Source of the DNA: Chaetorhynchus papuensis
Taxonomy: Eukaryota; Chordata; Aves; Passeriformes; Rhipiduridae
Direction: 5' to 3'
Assembly (NCBI GenBank): GCA_013396525.1
Contig: VWYX01000684.1
Location: 392,251 to 456,250, forward strand
Length of the DNA stretch: 64,000 nucleotides
Shown here: in pieces, positions 24,670-35,800 of the stretch
Numbering within the stretch: the first letter of the stretch is position 1
Layout of the letters: the number at the start of each line of letters is the position of its first letter
Notes under the pieces: model-generated
What the model was told of the DNA's origin: nothing
The model's input: the letters and a program-made list of their open reading frames with translations, nothing else
Databases searched by the model: none
Program-made: the position numbers and the translations under genes

Positions 24670-25397
24670 TGAAATACAGAACAAGGCCATGAAATCTGCC
24701 AAGTTTGAGACTCCAACACTGAAGCAAGAGCCTCTGGCCACCAGGAAAGAGACAGGTGACAGGGAAGAGCCAATGCTTTGGGAGCCTCATCGCCATGAGC
24801 AGATCCTGCAGCTAGGCCACCCAGGAGAGGTGAGGAACAGTGTGGGCATCTCCACAGCAAACCACAATGGCCTTGGAAAGCTCCCTTGATGTATGCGGTG
24901 TGTGGGCAGGCTCACAGGTGCATTCTTGGCATCTCCTGTCATGGATTTAACCCCTGCTGGGCAATTCCTGTGGTGCCCTCTCAGGTGTGTGAAATAAATC
25001 CTTCCTTCTTTGCCTAAAAATCCTTACACAGACCAGGTCACACCCATCCATTGTGAGCTGAAGGTGCAAACCATCAAAGACCTGTTGCATAGGCTAAATT
25101 TTCCTCAGTAGCCAAACACCGAATCTCCCAGCTCACTTTGGTGCTTTCCAGAACAGCTTCCCCCTGTTGGAACTGTGAAAAGGGTTATCCATTATTTTAA
25201 TATTCCCTGTTATGGGAATGATTCTCTGCTGCTAGCAGTGGTTCTAGATAAGCAATGCAACTTTTGTACCATTGTTTTCCAGGTTGTCACCACTTTTTCT
25301 AACCTCTAGGACATTCTATAATTTTCCCTTTTGGGAGCATGCACCTGTTTCAATAAAACTAAGTTATCACTATAATATGAAATTAATGTATTGATAT
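24670..25397. other. Non-coding DNA
   Basis: No gene or further repeat recognised. The last 200 bases are AT-rich. Confidence 0.5.
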
Positions 25398-25525
25398 CCT
25401 CTGACCGAGTTGGTCAGAGCATGGTGCTGGTAATGCCGGGGTCGTGGATGGGCCATCCACTTAAGAGTTGGACCTGATGGTCCTTGTGTGTCCCTTCCAA
25501 CTCAGTACTCTGTGATTCTGTGATT
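25398..25525 (+). mobile_element. tRNA-Ile/CR1-tailed SINE (TguSINE1-like)
   Basis: The head resembles tRNA-Ile: GAGTTGGTCAGAGCATGGTG (D-arm and anticodon-stem side), then TAATGCC and GGTCGTGG. The body runs ATGGGCCATCCACTTAAGAG. The tail is CR1-like, with GTCCCTTCCAACTCA and an ending TCTGTGATTCTGTGATT. This structure matches the SINE described in songbirds as TguSINE1, which uses CR1 enzymes for its spread. In this copy the tRNA T-arm, which carries the RNA polymerase III B box, is missing: GGTCGTGG is followed directly by ATGGGCCA. No clear target-site duplication is visible. Confidence 0.85.
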
Positions 25526-26720
25526 CCCCTGCAGGAATCTTTCTGTTTATTGGAAAGAGAGCAGAACTGAAAGCACTTCCCAAGGTGGAAAGGTTGGGAG
25601 AGGTTGCACGTCCAGGCCATGCCTCAGCTCACCCTCATCCCTCCTTCCCAGTGAGGGTGACCCCCAGCACGTGTTCTGGGTTGTAATTCTTAATCCCAGA
25701 CTGGGCACCTCAGTCCGCCCCCCGAAATGCTTTGCTGGCCAAGTTTGCTCAGCTACTTTGCCGGATCCCTTCTCCCTCTGAGAAGAGAGCCTACTGCTGT
25801 CAGACAAATGCTAAAATCGCCCGCTCTCAGCATCTACACCAAATTCACCCTGTGTTCATCCCTCTGTTCATCCCTCTGTTCATCCCTCTGTTCTTCCCTG
25901 TTTTTCCTTCCAACTATCACTGAGCCCTTTGGGAGGGATGAAGGAACAAAACCCCATGACTTAAATGATAACATGTACATTCTGAATCCCATTGTGGAAA
26001 GCAGTGAGCAACCAGCTGAACTCTTCAAGACTCTCTGAATGACTCATGAAAACCAGTCAAAAACCCTTTTAGGAAATGACCCAGTTAAAGAATTCAGAAT
26101 CTACACGCAGACGATTTGCAAACCAAAGAATGAGTCCATGGAACCTGTTTCTCAGGGCCTGACTCATCCTCTCCAGTATCCTTTTTGCTTTTTCTCCTTT
26201 GAGCAGTTCAAAAAATTTGTATGAAATTGCTAGAGTATTTTATAGCTATTACTCACCAGCTCAGCATGATTAAATGCAACCTATAATACACATAAAGAGG
26301 GCCAGATTTCCCAAAAATGTCAGACTGGCTCAGGAGCTAAATTTCCCAGGAGCCTGAAGTGTTGGAAATGCTGAGGACTGCAACACATCATTTTGAGGCT
26401 CTGTGCCACCTCGGAGTGCTACTCCTCAGCTCTCTAGGCTGCCGAGGCAATCAGAGGGTTGCTTACACTGCCCAGCCCTCTTCAGGTTTTGCCAGCTACA
26501 AGGAAGAGTATCTTTTAACCTAAAATTCTCTTTTAGGATGAAATCTTTAAATTTGGGTAACCTCAGGGGATAGACTCATCCTTTAGCTGGCTCCACTGAT
26601 GAGAAAAGGACCCATCAGGTGCCTGATGTGGAAAGACTGCTCTGCCCCAGGATAAGCTTATCCTGGACAAGACTCCTACTTCCAAGGCAGGTGTGGCAGG
26701 ACCTGTTTGGAGGCCGAAGT
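25526..26720. other. Non-coding DNA with a 12-bp minisatellite
   Basis: Contains the tandem repeat at 25853-25900. No gene is recognised. Confidence 0.5.
25853..25900. repeat. 12-bp tandem repeat
   Basis: Three exact copies of TGTTCATCCCTC are followed by a fourth with changes (TGTTCTTCCCTG). Because 12 is divisible by 3, all six frames through it repeat every four residues. This is not evidence of coding. Confidence 0.95.
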
Positions 26721-27183
26721 TACAGAATCACAGAATATCCTGAGCTGGAAGGGACCCACAGGGATCACCCAGCCCAGCTCCTGGCCCTGCCCAGACACCC
26801 CAACAATCCCACCCTGGGCATCCCTGGCAGCGCTGTCCAAACGCTCCTGGAGCTCTGGCAGCCTCGGGGCCATGCCCATTCCCTGGGGAGCCTGGGCAGT
26901 GCCCAGCACCCTCTGGGGGAAGAACCTTTCCCTGCTTTCCAGCCTGAGCCTGCCCTGGCCCAGCTCCAGCCCTTCCCTGGGTGCTGTCCCTGTCCCAGGG
27001 AGCAGAGATCGGATCTGCCCCTCTGATTCCCCTCACAAGGCAGTCTTCTCCAGCCAGCCAGTCCAGGTGCCCTCAGCTGTTTCTCATATGGTTCCCCTCA
27101 AGGCTCTTGGTCATTCTCGTGACCCTCCTTTGGACACTCTCTAAGGGCTTTACGTCTTTCTTGTATTGCAGAGCAGAGTAGGA
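26721..27183 (-). mobile_element. CR1 LINE, 3' part
   Basis: Longest of the three same-subfamily minus-strand copies (with 12929 and 19639). It starts TACAGAATCACAGAATATCC. It extends beyond the others into GACACTCTCTAAGGGCTTTA and CTTGTATTGCAGAGCAGAGT, matching the part of CR1 just inside the end of ORF2. The solo LTR at 27225 begins about 40 bp beyond its 5' edge. Confidence 0.93.
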
Positions 27184-27219
27184 CAATCACTCTCATGGGT
27201 TCTTGTTTTCCTCCCAAAA

Positions 27220-27224
27220 CCAGG
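27220..27224. repeat. Target-site duplication, left copy
   Basis: CCAGG, identical to 27814-27818 on the other side of the solo LTR. Confidence 0.8.
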
Positions 27225-27813
27225 TGTTCTGGTTTGGGCTGCGGTACAGTTGGTTTTCTTCCCAGTGGCTGGAATGGGGCTGTGTTTTGGGTTTGTGCTG
27301 AACACAGGGTTGATTGTACAAAGATGTTTTTGTTATTGCTGAGCTTACCCAGAGCCAAGGCCTCTTCTGCTTTTCCAGCCATGCTGGAGAGGAGCAGCCA
27401 GCAGGGAAGGCTTGAGCAGGGCTACACCTCTGGGAGGTCGGGAAGGGACACAGCCGAGAGAGGTGACCCCAGCTGACCACAGGGATATTCCAGACCGTGT
27501 GACACCATGCTCAGTATTAGAATATGAGGAAGAAGCAGGAAGGTGGGAACATTCAGAGCATTTGTCTTTCCAAGCAGCCACTGCACGTGATGAAATCCTG
27601 CTTTCCCAGAAGTGCCTGAGCACCTGCCTGCCTGTGGGAAGCAGGGAATTAATTCCTTGTCTTGCTTTGTGTTTCTTGCGTGGCTTTTGCTTTCCCTATT
27701 AAAATGTCTTTACCTCAAGCCAGGAGTTTTCTAACTTTACCCTTCCAGTTTTCTGCCCTGTGGTACTGGTGGGTTCTTGGGGCTCGGTGGCTGGCTGGGG
27801 TTAAATCATGATA
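27225..27813 (+). mobile_element. Solo ERV LTR with target-site duplication
   Basis: A 589-bp LTR starting TGTTCTGGTTTGGGCTGCGG and ending GGGGTTAAATCATGATA. Start and end match a common avian class-III-like (ERVL) LTR type, in plus orientation. It is flanked by a perfect 5-bp duplication, CCAGG at 27220-27224 and at 27814-27818. It contains ATTAAA near 27699, a possible polyadenylation signal. No internal retroviral sequence is attached. It therefore arose by recombination between the two LTRs of a former provirus. Confidence 0.88.
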
Positions 27814-27818
27814 CCAGG
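27814..27818. repeat. Target-site duplication, right copy
   Basis: CCAGG, identical to 27220-27224. Confidence 0.8.
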
Positions 27819-30800
27819 GAAGGGTCAGGAATTACATCTCTGGGAAGAGAAGGTGACTAGGGAGGGATGAATCTCTGCCACAGTCTCAGAAGAGCCTCTC
27901 GGAGCTGAACCAGTGGATCAAAGCCAACGAATTTGAGCCAGAGCTGAGGGCATGGGACAAGCACAGCTGTGCTGAACTGCTTCTTCCTGGGCAAATTCAG
28001 CTTCGGGCTTCCTGAAGGACCAGCAGCTTTGGGGTTTTACCCCTGTATGCACCAGGAGAGGCTGTAAGAGGTGTGATGGAGACAGAGAGAGCCCTTAAAT
28101 CCTGTTTGTCACCCACCTGCCCCTTCTGCTGTGGGACATGAGGTTGCATCCAGACTGCTTCATTCCACGTGTCCAGCACAGGGAAATCCAATCTTTTGGC
28201 TAGAGCAAATCTTTACCGGATTAGCAAAATAGAGCGAAATTAAAGATAAAACAAATCTGCCTCTGAGAAATTTCTCAGCAACGCATTGTGCCAAAGGAAA
28301 GCAAACCAAGCAAAGAGCTGGGGAGGGAAAGGATTTCTGATCCCCTTCAGTGGCTGGATCTCAGGGAGCTTGAGCAGCCAGGAGGGAAGGTTTGAGCAGG
28401 GCTTCACCCTGGCCCTGCAAGCTGGGGGTGTTTGCAAAGAAGGGGTGAGTCAGCAGCTCCTGTTCCCTCAGCAAGAGTCATCGTGGCTTTTAATAGCTCC
28501 CTGTTAGCTCAGGGAGAAGGAGCAGCTGACCATGAAACAGCAGCAAGGACATCTGAGGTGGCCTAAAAATGTAACATGTGAATGATATGTTTTTAAATAG
28601 AGTACACAAAGGGAAAGAGACAACTTGGGATAAATCCAGAGCTGAAAATGCACTTTGGGGGAGTGAGTGAATGTGAGGTGAAGACCGAATTATCACGTTG
28701 CTCTCAAGTGAGAGGGAAGGGTTGAGCTGTCAGACCTACAGCCATTCCTGGGCAAGGAGTGAAAAATTTCCAAATTAAAGACACTTTGAGTGGGAAAGGC
28801 TCATGATTCTCTGTACCCACCAGGGTTTCAGCTGCAGAAATGTTCTGGGCTTTCAGCTGTCCACCTGTGTCAAACCCCAATGTGTTACAAGAAAAATCAC
28901 AAATCCTTTCCAAAGTAGGTGTCACATTTTGTACTTCTCCCTTCTCAGTATGTCAGCTGCCACAGCAAAGGAATGAGCCTAGTCTTAGATGATTTCTTCC
29001 TCAGAAATCCACACCTGGCATTTTTATTACCTTACCTCTTTGGTGGCCGTAACCTAATTTCTTAATACTGTTTTCCTGAAAAGCCTCCATGCTCTGGGTT
29101 CAAGATATAATTTGGAGATGACTGTAATTTCCACCTCCTTCCTTCCTTTCTTCCTTTCTTCCTTTCTTCCTTTCTTCCTTCCTTCCTTTCTTCCTTCCTT
29201 CCTTCCTGAAAACCGATACTATACCCCTGCCTCAGCTCCTTTTCACCCTCCCATGTTTTTATGGCTCCCTCAAAGTGATGCAAACAGTTCAGAAGCAACT
29301 TCAGCTGAATCCGTGACTACTCTGGGGGTGTCTGGAGGTGCTGGGATCTGAGTTCCTTGTTTTGGTAGAGCCATCTCTAACTCATCCCTTCTCACACCTG
29401 GCCTGTCTCATCTCTTTGTACAACATTGCCTTACACAGCTTGTTGCAATTACTTCTTTATTCTGAGCATTGAAGGATGCACGGAATGCTTCAGTCTCATC
29501 TGTGTCATCTGTCACCGGTTGTCACGGTCCCGCTGGGCCAGGCTTCCTTTTGTCATCTCCAGCTTTGAAGGTATTTCTGGAGCTTTTTTCTCTGTGTCCT
29601 TTCTGCTCCTCGCCAGCCTGGCATGTGCTGGGAGTGCTGTTTCTATTCCAGAGTGATTGTGCTGCCACTCTCCACACTCCGCACTCACGTGTTCTCACTC
29701 CCATTCCCTTCATTCTTAAGGCCTGAAGAGCTCGCAAACAGCCGTGACAGCTTTTATTCTTCTTCCTTTCCTCTACATCAGAATCGTTTGCTCTTAAAGG
29801 AAGATGTTTTACCCTGCAAACAAGGGACAGAGATCTGGGGAGATGCCACTGCTGTAGGACACCCCCGAGGCGTCCGTGGGTGTGTGTGGGGGGGCTCTGT
29901 TTGAGCTTTCCCTTGGGGGGGGTGGTAATTTGGGAAGGGAGCAGGCAAAATCCGAACTGCACCGTGGGCTCCTCTCTGATCTGCACTCTCTTCCATCCCT
30001 TTTGTTTTGATAATCTCACCTCTTGTCAGTGGCCATCTGGGAATGGATTTCCTGCCAGGGTAATTAACTCCTATGGCAGCATTCTCTCTTCCCACATCAT
30101 TTTTTGGCTGTGTTTCAGCCTGTACAGACACTGGTGGTAGGTGCTGTTAAGGTGAGGAATGCCAGGCTGGCAGGACACAATGGCTCTGATGGCAGTGCAG
30201 CAGCACTGAGGGTCCTGTGGCCTCGTGTCTGTGTCAGTCACACAGAGATCAGGGGTCTACAGGCTCACATAAAACACAGGTTGAACTCACCTGAATGGGG
30301 CATGAGCAGAGCAGCGGCTGCTTGGACTGCAGTTCAGGGTATTTGTACAGCACAATTTTATTTATATGTGTTTGACTGGGTTCCTCAGTCCATGACAAAA
30401 CTTCTTTGGACGGCACCAGGGTTGGCATCCCTGAAGTGATACTGAAAACATGCTAAGAGGTGTGTGTGAAGGTCGGTTAAGATTGTGAGATCCAAGAGAA
30501 GGGCTGGAGACGTTTTGTGCCAGCTTCAAAGAAACATGGATAGTGAGGAACCATTAGAAATTTTGTTTCATGCAAAAATGCATCTGAATAGAAGAGTAGG
30601 AGAGAGCTCCAGGAGAGCTGGGGACCTGCTGGGTACCTGCTGTCCTGGTGTGCCCCAATACCTGTTAAAAGCTGAGGTGTCTTAGCTGAGCTGCTCAGGT
30701 CAGATGTGGAGCCAGAGGTACAAGACCTTTAAAATAGGAGCATAAATACTTAAACCCATTTCTACCTTAAAAAGGGACTTCCTGAAGTCTTCAGCTGGGT

Positions 30801-31407
30801 TCTCCTGACTTGGACTCAGGTCAGGCTTGGCATAGGAATGCTCTGAAATCATTTGGCTGCTTTGTGTCCTTGGACAGAAGTTGTTACTTTTCCTGGGCCA
30901 AGTTTGAATCCAAAATCTGCTTGGCCAGGAATCTTTAATAGCTGGCGATCTTTCAGCTGCTCTACCAAAGGAGAGACACAGGAAATAGGTGTTGGTTTTC
31001 AGTGTCTGAAGATACAATACAAGGTTGCCTTTTGGCTCACCTGGGTAAGCCCAGTGTGGAGGTCACCGCATTAATTTCTGACTCGCAGCAATTTAAATGT
31101 TGATAATCCAGCCTTCAGTGAACCGATTCAAATTTTGTTCTCATCTTTAGAAGCCATCCAGCTCCTGCTTTGAGACCCTGGTGATGTTTTTGGCACACTC
31201 CTGCCTTGCCACTTTATGAAAACAGAAGAGATTTTTATAGAACAGCGTCATTCATTCCTTTAGAGGCAGCTTCAGTGTCCTGAGTTGTCCCAAATAACTC
31301 CCTGTGAAGAAAAAGTGACATAAATTCAGTGCATCAAACTGTCTCAGGACATAGATTTGGTTCTTCAAAGATGAAGTCCTGTTCTAGAGCTGGAATCTGG
31401 TGCAATC
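27819..31407. other. Single-copy non-coding DNA, 3.6 kb
   Basis: Holds a CCTT/CTTT microsatellite (29136-29207) and G-rich runs at 29881-29922. A 53-codon open stretch at 27857-28016 is preceded within it by an acceptor-like CCACAG but matches no protein I recognise. Confidence 0.5.
29136..29207. repeat. CCTT/CTTT microsatellite
   Basis: Tetranucleotide pyrimidine repeat of about 70 bp mixing TTCC and TTTC units. Confidence 0.95.
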
Positions 31408-31545
31408 TGTCTTGGTTTGAAAGACAGGTGTCTGTCAAGGAAGGCAGGAGCCTCCCCTGAAATGGAAAATGCAACCCCCTTCCCTCCGAATTGAATTAGG
31501 GGCTTTCAGGCAAAGATATGAGGAACAGGAATAACAGTTCTTTAC

Positions 31546-31602
<57 letters not shown>

Positions 31603-31638
31603 ATCTATCTATCTACCTATCTATCAAAGCAAACCAAC
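31408..31638 (+). mobile_element. ERV LTR, 5' part (ends at assembly gap)
   Basis: The segment starts TGTCTTGGTTTGAAAGACAG and continues GTGTCTGTCAAGGAAGGCAG and GGAATAACAGTTCTTTA. This is the start of an LTR type abundant in songbirds. It runs into a CTAT microsatellite and then into the gap. The piece at 32119-32278 is its likely 3' end. Confidence 0.75.
31546..31625. repeat. CTAT tetranucleotide microsatellite
   Basis: About 14 uninterrupted units, then interrupted ones (TCATCTAT, CTACCTAT). It lies inside the LTR, where the family has a T-rich stretch, and probably contributed to the adjacent assembly gap. Confidence 0.95.
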
Positions 31639-32118
31639 NNNNNNNNNNNNNNNNNNNNNNNNNNNNNNNNNNNNNNNNNNNNNNNNNNNNNNNNNNNNNN
31701 NNNNNNNNNNNNNNNNNNNNNNNNNNNNNNNNNNNNNNNNNNNNNNNNNNNNNNNNNNNNNNNNNNNNNNNNNNNNNNNNNNNNNNNNNNNNNNNNNNNN
31801 NNNNNNNNNNNNNNNNNNNNNNNNNNNNNNNNNNNNNNNNNNNNNNNNNNNNNNNNNNNNNNNNNNNNNNNNNNNNNNNNNNNNNNNNNNNNNNNNNNNN
31901 NNNNNNNNNNNNNNNNNNNNNNNNNNNNNNNNNNNNNNNNNNNNNNNNNNNNNNNNNNNNNNNNNNNNNNNNNNNNNNNNNNNNNNNNNNNNNNNNNNNN
32001 NNNNNNNNNNNNNNNNNNNNNNNNNNNNNNNNNNNNNNNNNNNNNNNNNNNNNNNNNNNNNNNNNNNNNNNNNNNNNNNNNNNNNNNNNNNNNNNNNNNN
32101 NNNNNNNNNNNNNNNNNN
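31639..32118. other. Assembly gap (N run)
   Basis: 480 undetermined bases. The LTR on both sides implies the missing sequence is mainly the middle of that LTR. The true length is unknown. Confidence 0.99.
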
Positions 32119-32278
32119 CAGAAGATAGTCCTGAGGGAGTTATCTCCAGTCATGGGCAGGGCCACTGATGGGCCATTAATCAGGAAGATAGTCCAGAGGG
32201 AGGAGGCGGGGAAACACTGCCCCACCTGGTTTCAGCAACTCATGAGGATGGTGATAGAATACTTTGCAACCCAGGACA
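32119..32278 (+). mobile_element. ERV LTR, 3' part
   Basis: Contains CAGAAGATAGTCCTGAGGGA, GATGGGCCATTAATCAGGAA and GGGGAAACACTGCCCCACCT, and ends GCAACCCAGGACA. This fits the 3' end of the LTR begun at 31408. The block ATGGGCCATTAA...AGAAGATA resembles ATGGCCCATTAACAGAAGAT in the LTR at 57607, so the two LTRs seem related. No target-site duplication is seen (GCAATC on the left, GGTACC on the right). Confidence 0.7.
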
Positions 32279-32758
32279 GGTACCTCTGGAGGGCTCTGGT
32301 CCAACATCTGCTGTGGCAGGACTGTCACCAGCACTAGGACGAACCAGCTGCACCTTTCAACAGCCAAACATGGAAAAGCTCCAAGGGTGCAGAACTCCCA
32401 CCTCTCTGTGACCTGTTCCCAGGCTGCACCACCATCCAAGCACACATTTTGTTTCCTTGTGTGGAATTAGAACTTCTCAAGCTGTAACATGTGGCTGTTG
32501 GCCCATTTCCTCATTGCCCCTTGGGCTGGCTGTTCTCGCTGGGAAGTTTGGCCCTGTGATCTTCAGGACTTCCAGGAGATGCAGGTTCCTCTTACATCTC
32601 CATGGATCCACCTTTCCCCTGGTTAAACCAGCCTGGCTCCTTCAACCCTCTCCACAAGACTTGTGCCTCTGACCACCCTGGCAGCTACAGCTGGACCTTC
32701 TCAGGTTTCTCTAAACTCCTTTAGGACAGAGGATCTGAGTTCTGAGGGGATGATGGAA
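32279..32758. other. Non-coding DNA between LTR and CR1
   Basis: Nothing recognised. Confidence 0.5.
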
Positions 32759-32895
32759 TCATAGAACCACAGCACCTTTAAGGCTGGAAAAGTCCTCTGA
32801 GATCACTGATTCCAACCATTCCCCCAGCACTGCCAAAGCCACCACTAACCCATGTACCAAAGTGCCACATCCACATGTTTTTTGAACACTTCCAA
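32759..32895 (-). mobile_element. CR1 LINE, 3' end fragment
   Basis: Minus-strand CR1 starting TCATAGAACCACAGCACCTT, with CCCCCAGCACTGCCAAAGCC and CACATCCACATGTTTTTTGA. This differs from the 12929/19639/26721 subfamily and is closer to the type at 60674. Confidence 0.85.
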
Positions 32896-35800
32896 ATTAG
32901 CTTCCCTCAGCCCTCTGGCTATGCTCCTCCTAAAGTGCGCCAGTCGGGGGTCTATCTTTTTTGCAATTAGAGCTCACCGTTACCTTAATATTCAGCCTTG
33001 GGTCTGCTGTATCCCCTGAGTCCTCTCCAGCACTGGCAGGCTTGATTTTGATGGAAAATGAATGGATTTGTTGGACCTGATATGAAATATTAAGTCTCCA
33101 TTCAAGGTGACATTTCATAAATTACACTCCAGCCAAATCAAGGAGCACTGAAATGTTTTTTCAGTAAAGGTGTTTACTCCTATCAGGAAACACAACTGGG
33201 TTGGCATTCTTGGAGTAAAAGCCAGGAAGACCAAGGACCACAGAGTGGCTGTGATTTTGGTTCCATAAATGCACAAAACCCTGGAAGCTGTGTTTGCTGG
33301 GTGTGCAGGGCAGGTGCTTTTACCTGGGCCCAGTGTCTGTAAAGCCCAAATGTGGCTCCATGTGATCCCTAGCAGAACACACACTCGTAGGAAGTTTGGT
33401 TATGGATGCAGGCCTAGCTAATGAATGAGAACAGGGGACAGGTCCCTGTGCTCTCCGGGGTGTTTCTGTTCAGCTCTCCAGAATTTCCTGGGCTCTTGGC
33501 TGTTCTGGGCTGCTGTTGTCCTGGCTGGCTGTGAGCCTGGATCCCATGATGCCAACCCACAGGGACTCACACTGACCCCAACACCCATCTGGCCCATTAT
33601 TGCTCTTTTCTATTCCCACCAGACTAGTGTTTTCATTTCTGAAAAAACATAACTTGATAGTGTTGTCATTAAATCCATTCTGGAAATAAAATAAATAAAT
33701 AAATAAAGAGCAAAATAACAACACACAGACTTGTCCTTCCCATTACCCTGCAATCCAGCTCTGCGAAATGCTCTGGGATGCATCTGTCTGCTGAGGGCTT
33801 CCCCTGAGTGCTCTTCTGCCTCACTTTTTCTCCTGCAGTGTCCCCCAGGCTGCCTGAATGTGAACATGAGTGTGGCTGTGGCTTTTGGGGCAAAATCTTT
33901 CATATGGTTCTGGTCTCCTAGCCGTCCCTCCAAGTTCTGTTTTATTTCCCATGGTCAGAGGGCCCTGTGTGCCTCTGCAGCTCAGCGAGGGGGTCGGTCT
34001 GGCTCTGTTCTCTCTCACACACTGCAGCCCTTCCCCTGCCCTGGGCCACAGTGTGGGCAGGATGTGCTGCTTATGGGGCTGTTGGCCCTGTGCTGGTGCT
34101 GCTCCTGGTGCTCTCCTGCTTTGAAGTCCTTTGTCACACAGGTTCTCCTGCCCTCTCATTTTGAGTTCAATCTGGGCTCAAGGTAGGCAGTCATAGAGCT
34201 TTTAGAAGGGTTTTGTAAAGACTGTGAGCACTGAGAGTCCTGAACACTCTCTGGTCTGATGGTCTGATAGCTAATTAATCTGCAGCAAAAACTGTGTCAT
34301 ATTTCAGTTGGCCTGGGCTGATTCCAGGGTCACCCCACAGGGTCCTACATGTGTGTGTCTTCCAAACTGAAGAGCCCTTTGCTCTCAGAAGTACCTTCAC
34401 CTTTTACCTGGTGAGCTCAGTGTGCTCAGCTACTCTAGTTTTAGTTTCCCAGCCCTTCAAAATTGACCTGAGCTTTCCTATGGATGCTTGCAATTTTTTT
34501 ATCAACCTTTTGAAAGCACGGGGTGTGGATCTGAGCACAGCCTGTTCTTTTGCCTCAGCAGGGCTGGCTGTTCAGCCTGCAGGGTGCTTGTGCCAGTGGG
34601 GCCAAGCTGCTGGACAGTCCCTGCTCCTCAGCACTGGGAGATCTCTGGATCGTCCCTGGAGCACCTGGCACAGTGTGAAACAAGGATCCTTGGGGCCTCT
34701 TCACCTTTCAATGCTGGCAGCCCTTCTAGAAGCTGACCTGCAATCAGAGTGCACCTGCCTGGAAAACCTGGAGCCCCCAGCACACATCCCACAGGAGTGG
34801 GATGCAGCCTTTGTTCAACCTCACAGGGCTTTGGGACACCTCACATTCACCAAGTACCACACAAAAACTCAAGCAAAGGCAATACAAGCAGAGTCTCATT
34901 TGTAATGGTGCTATCACAGCACCCACAAGCATCTTCAACGCATCTGGTCACCTTGATACCTGTCCTTAAAGCCAGTGTCCTTGGAAGGGGAAAGAGTGCC
35001 AGCCCACTTCTGGTAAAGAGCCCTGAACTGAGCAATGCGGGTGGAGGGACATGGAGGAGATCTCAGGCACCCAGAACTTCAACAACCAAATGAACAAAGT
35101 GAGAGGATTAACTGAGTGTATCTGCTTGGCACAGAGCCACGGTGCACTATTAACAATTGCTTTAAGCAAGGCTGTTAATGAGGCCTAGGACAGGAGCCAA
35201 GCACACAAGCCAGCAATGGGTTTGGTTATCCTGACTCAAACACTGAGTTGATGTCTGACACTCCTGGGCAACTGGGTTATGCTGTTCCTGAGATCCAGCT
35301 CTGCCTCCTGAGCAGAGATTGCAGATTCCTCCCACCTGCAGGAGCCTGCACTGGGCAACTTTGCTGTGCAGTTCTCCCAACAAGAAGTGTTGTGTCCATG
35401 TCTTGGTTCTCCATCTCTCCTCACCCTTCAGCCAGGACATCATCAAAGACTGTCAGGGTGGATCCACCTTAACAGATCTGAGCAGGTGATTGAGTCACCT
35501 GAGTGTGGCACCAACAGCGCCAGAGCTCTTTGATAAGCACGTCCCAGTCCTCACTGCTGTCAGTGCACGGTGTGCCAGGAGCCACGGCTGCATCCCTGGA
35601 GCGGGGCTGGAGGAACCCTGCTCCTGGGGAAACACAATCCATATTGGATTGTCCATTCCAATGTGGTTTGCACAGGGCCTTGCTGCTCCAGCTGAGGTGG
35701 TCCCTTGCATTGTAGCTGCTCCTGGAGATGGCAGATTCTGTGTGAGGAGTGAGAGTGTGCCTGAGGGAGGCCTCGTCTCTCCTAAACCCCTTCAACCAGG

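Noticed and set aside
25398..25470. Functional tRNA-Ile gene
   Set aside because: The T-arm is missing and the sequence continues into a CR1-like tail, so it is a SINE head, not a tRNA gene.
34294..34905. 203-codon open frame on the plus strand
   Set aside because: A length near 200 codons is expected roughly by chance across six frames of 64 kb. The product has no recognisable motif, and no splice or promoter context supports it.
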